This document shows, one piece after another, positions 4,783 to 5,800 of a stretch of 5,800 nucleotides of DNA. Origin of the DNA: a candidate division FCPU426 bacterium (lineage in GTDB: Bacteria > Oederibacteriota > JAAXVQ01 > JAUVAV01); NCBI GenBank assembly GCA_030619365.1, contig JAUXBQ010000169.1, positions 1 to 5,800 of the forward strand, written 5' to 3'. Position 1 is the stretch's first letter. Each line of letters opens with the position of its first letter. The notes under the pieces were generated by a model that had not been told where the DNA came from, made no database searches, and was given only the letters and a program-made list of their open reading frames with translations. Made by a program: the position numbers and the translations under genes.

Positions 4783-5777
4783 TACCGGAACAAAAAGAAG
4801 GTAAGGATAATCTGGAGGAACATGCCCCCGATTAAAAATCCGCCGGCTTGTTTGACCAGGTGGAAGCACCAGCCCACGTACCAGAGGGGCCAAATGGGCC
4901 AGTCCGGGGGCTGTGATTCGGGTTTGGGCTGGGAGAGTTTTTTCCATACCAGGAGCGCCCGGCGGTAGGAGAGCAGGGCGAATAAGGACGCCATGGGGAT
5001 GATGCCCAGGATGGACTCGACCAGCACGGTTAGGTAGAAAGCGATGATCAGGAGTTTAATGAGTCCAATGGACCGCACTTCGCCCAGAATGACCGGCAAG
5101 GTCTTGATTTTCTTGGACGCGTCCTTTTTGCGTTTGTCGATGTGTTTGCCCAAAATGACGGTCGTGACCAGCAAGGCGTACGGGATGGAGGCCAGGTATA
5201 TATAATAAGGAACACTGCCGGCCAAAACCAGGTAGGTCCCGCCTACCATGAGCGGTCCCCAGACCAGAAACACGCCGAGTTCGCCCAGGCCCGTGAATTT
5301 GAGCGAATAGGTCCCGCCCACGTACAGCACGCTGATCAAAAAGCCGGCCAGGGCAAAATAAAGGATGCCGATGCCTCGTAGATTAATAAAATAGAGCATC
5401 AGGGCAAAGTCAATTAAGGTGAAGAGCAGGAACGCGATCAATAAGCCGCGTTGGGACGACATGCCCGAGTGTATGGGATGCGGTGAGTACTGGACGCGGA
5501 AGTAATCCTTGGTATCCACCCCGCTGCGATAATCCATGAGATCATTAAGCACGTTGTTGGCCGCATGAGCAAAAATGAGGCCCACCAAGACCAATAACAC
5601 GAGGGTCCAGGAAAAGTATCCGTCGCGCAGGGCCAGCATAACGCCCACCAGGCCGGAGGTAATGGTCATGGAGAACACGCAGGCGCGGGTAATGACCAGC
5701 CACTTGGCCAGAAAGCCCAGTTTCTTGCCCTCGGGCGGGTTGCAGGTTTTGAGGATGGTGCTGATCGTTGAGGCCAT
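4782..5777 (-). CDS. UbiA-family membrane prenyltransferase, MenA-like
   Basis: A 331-residue integral membrane protein with about eight or nine hydrophobic helices, typical of the UbiA superfamily, which transfers a polyprenyl chain from its diphosphate to an aromatic or other acceptor. The first aspartate motif is N78-D79-L-M-D82-Y-R-S-G-V-D88, expected to bind Mg-diphosphate. The segment GLGELGVFLVWGPL (163-176) followed by GGTYLV (179-184) is characteristic of MenA-type enzymes (1,4-dihydroxy-2-naphthoate prenyltransferases of menaquinone synthesis). The second motif region reads GKHIDKRKKDASKKIKTLP (210-228), with D214 and D219 instead of the usual NxRDxxxD pattern, so the acceptor may not be dihydroxynaphthoate. 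The start is supported by AGGAG (5786-5790) 8 bases before the ATG. It is the first gene of a two-gene minus-strand unit, coupled to the next by TAATG. Its promoter is outside the window. Confidence 0.88.
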   Translation of the reverse strand: MASTISTILKTCNPPEGKKLGFLAKWLVITRACVFSMTITSGLVGVMLALRDGYFSWTLVLLVLVGLIFAHAANNVLNDLMDYRSGVDTKDYFRVQYSPHPIHSGMSSQRGLLIAFLLFTLIDFALMLYFINLRGIGILYFALAGFLISVLYVGGTYSLKFTGLGELGVFLVWGPLMVGGTYLVLAGSVPYYIYLASIPYALLVTTVILGKHIDKRKKDASKKIKTLPVILGEVRSIGLIKLLIIAFYLTVLVESILGIIPMASLFALLSYRRALLVWKKLSQPKPESQPPDWPIWPLWYVGWCFHLVKQAGGFLIGGMFLQIILTFFLFR

Positions 5778-5800
5778 GCGATCATCTCCTGTTTAGCTTC

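Noticed and set aside
4783..4947. N-terminal extension of the unknown protein to an ATG at 4947
   Set aside because: The extra 55 residues are encoded within the prenyltransferase gene in another frame, are rich in Pro and Arg without pattern, and would bury the membrane anchor. The TAATG junction is a better start.

Overview
The window looks like a chromosomal segment from a Gram-negative-type bacterium with moderately high G+C in its genes. It carries the phenylalanyl-tRNA synthetase beta chain followed by two division-associated genes, and many short palindromic dispersed repeats. Similar repeats and a pheT/zapA neighbourhood occur in Deltaproteobacteria (Desulfobacterota) and in several uncultivated lineages. 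The sequence alone does not fix the phylum.

Layout. Bases 1-490 hold no convincing gene. They contain a stack of hairpins and repeats, including what reads as a 151-bp insertion element with a 4-bp target duplication, sitting in the loop of an older palindromic repeat and carrying a second copy of that same repeat inside it. A promoter-like TTGACA box and a strong Shine-Dalgarno then lead into pheT, whose true start is most likely a TTG at 549, not the upstream ATG at 510. pheT (549-2972), a small coiled-coil ZapB-like gene (3008-3292) and zapA (3285-3623) run in one direction with a 35-nt gap and then an 8-nt overlap, so they are probably one operon linking a translation enzyme with Z-ring assembly factors. 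pheS, the usual upstream partner of pheT, is not in the window.

Between 3624 and 3849 two inverted copies of a C/G-rich palindromic repeat flank about 144 bp of non-coding DNA. They mark the point where the pheT operon converges with a second transcription unit on the minus strand. That unit has a UbiA-family membrane prenyltransferase with MenA-like motifs (5777-4782), followed with a one-base TAATG overlap by a membrane-anchored protein of unknown function (4782-3850). The prenyltransferase probably makes or modifies a lipid quinone or other polyprenyl-type product. The role of its coupled partner is unknown, and this pair is the most plausible place for undescribed biology among the protein-coding genes. 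The nested repeat in the first 330 bases is the most striking DNA-level structure.
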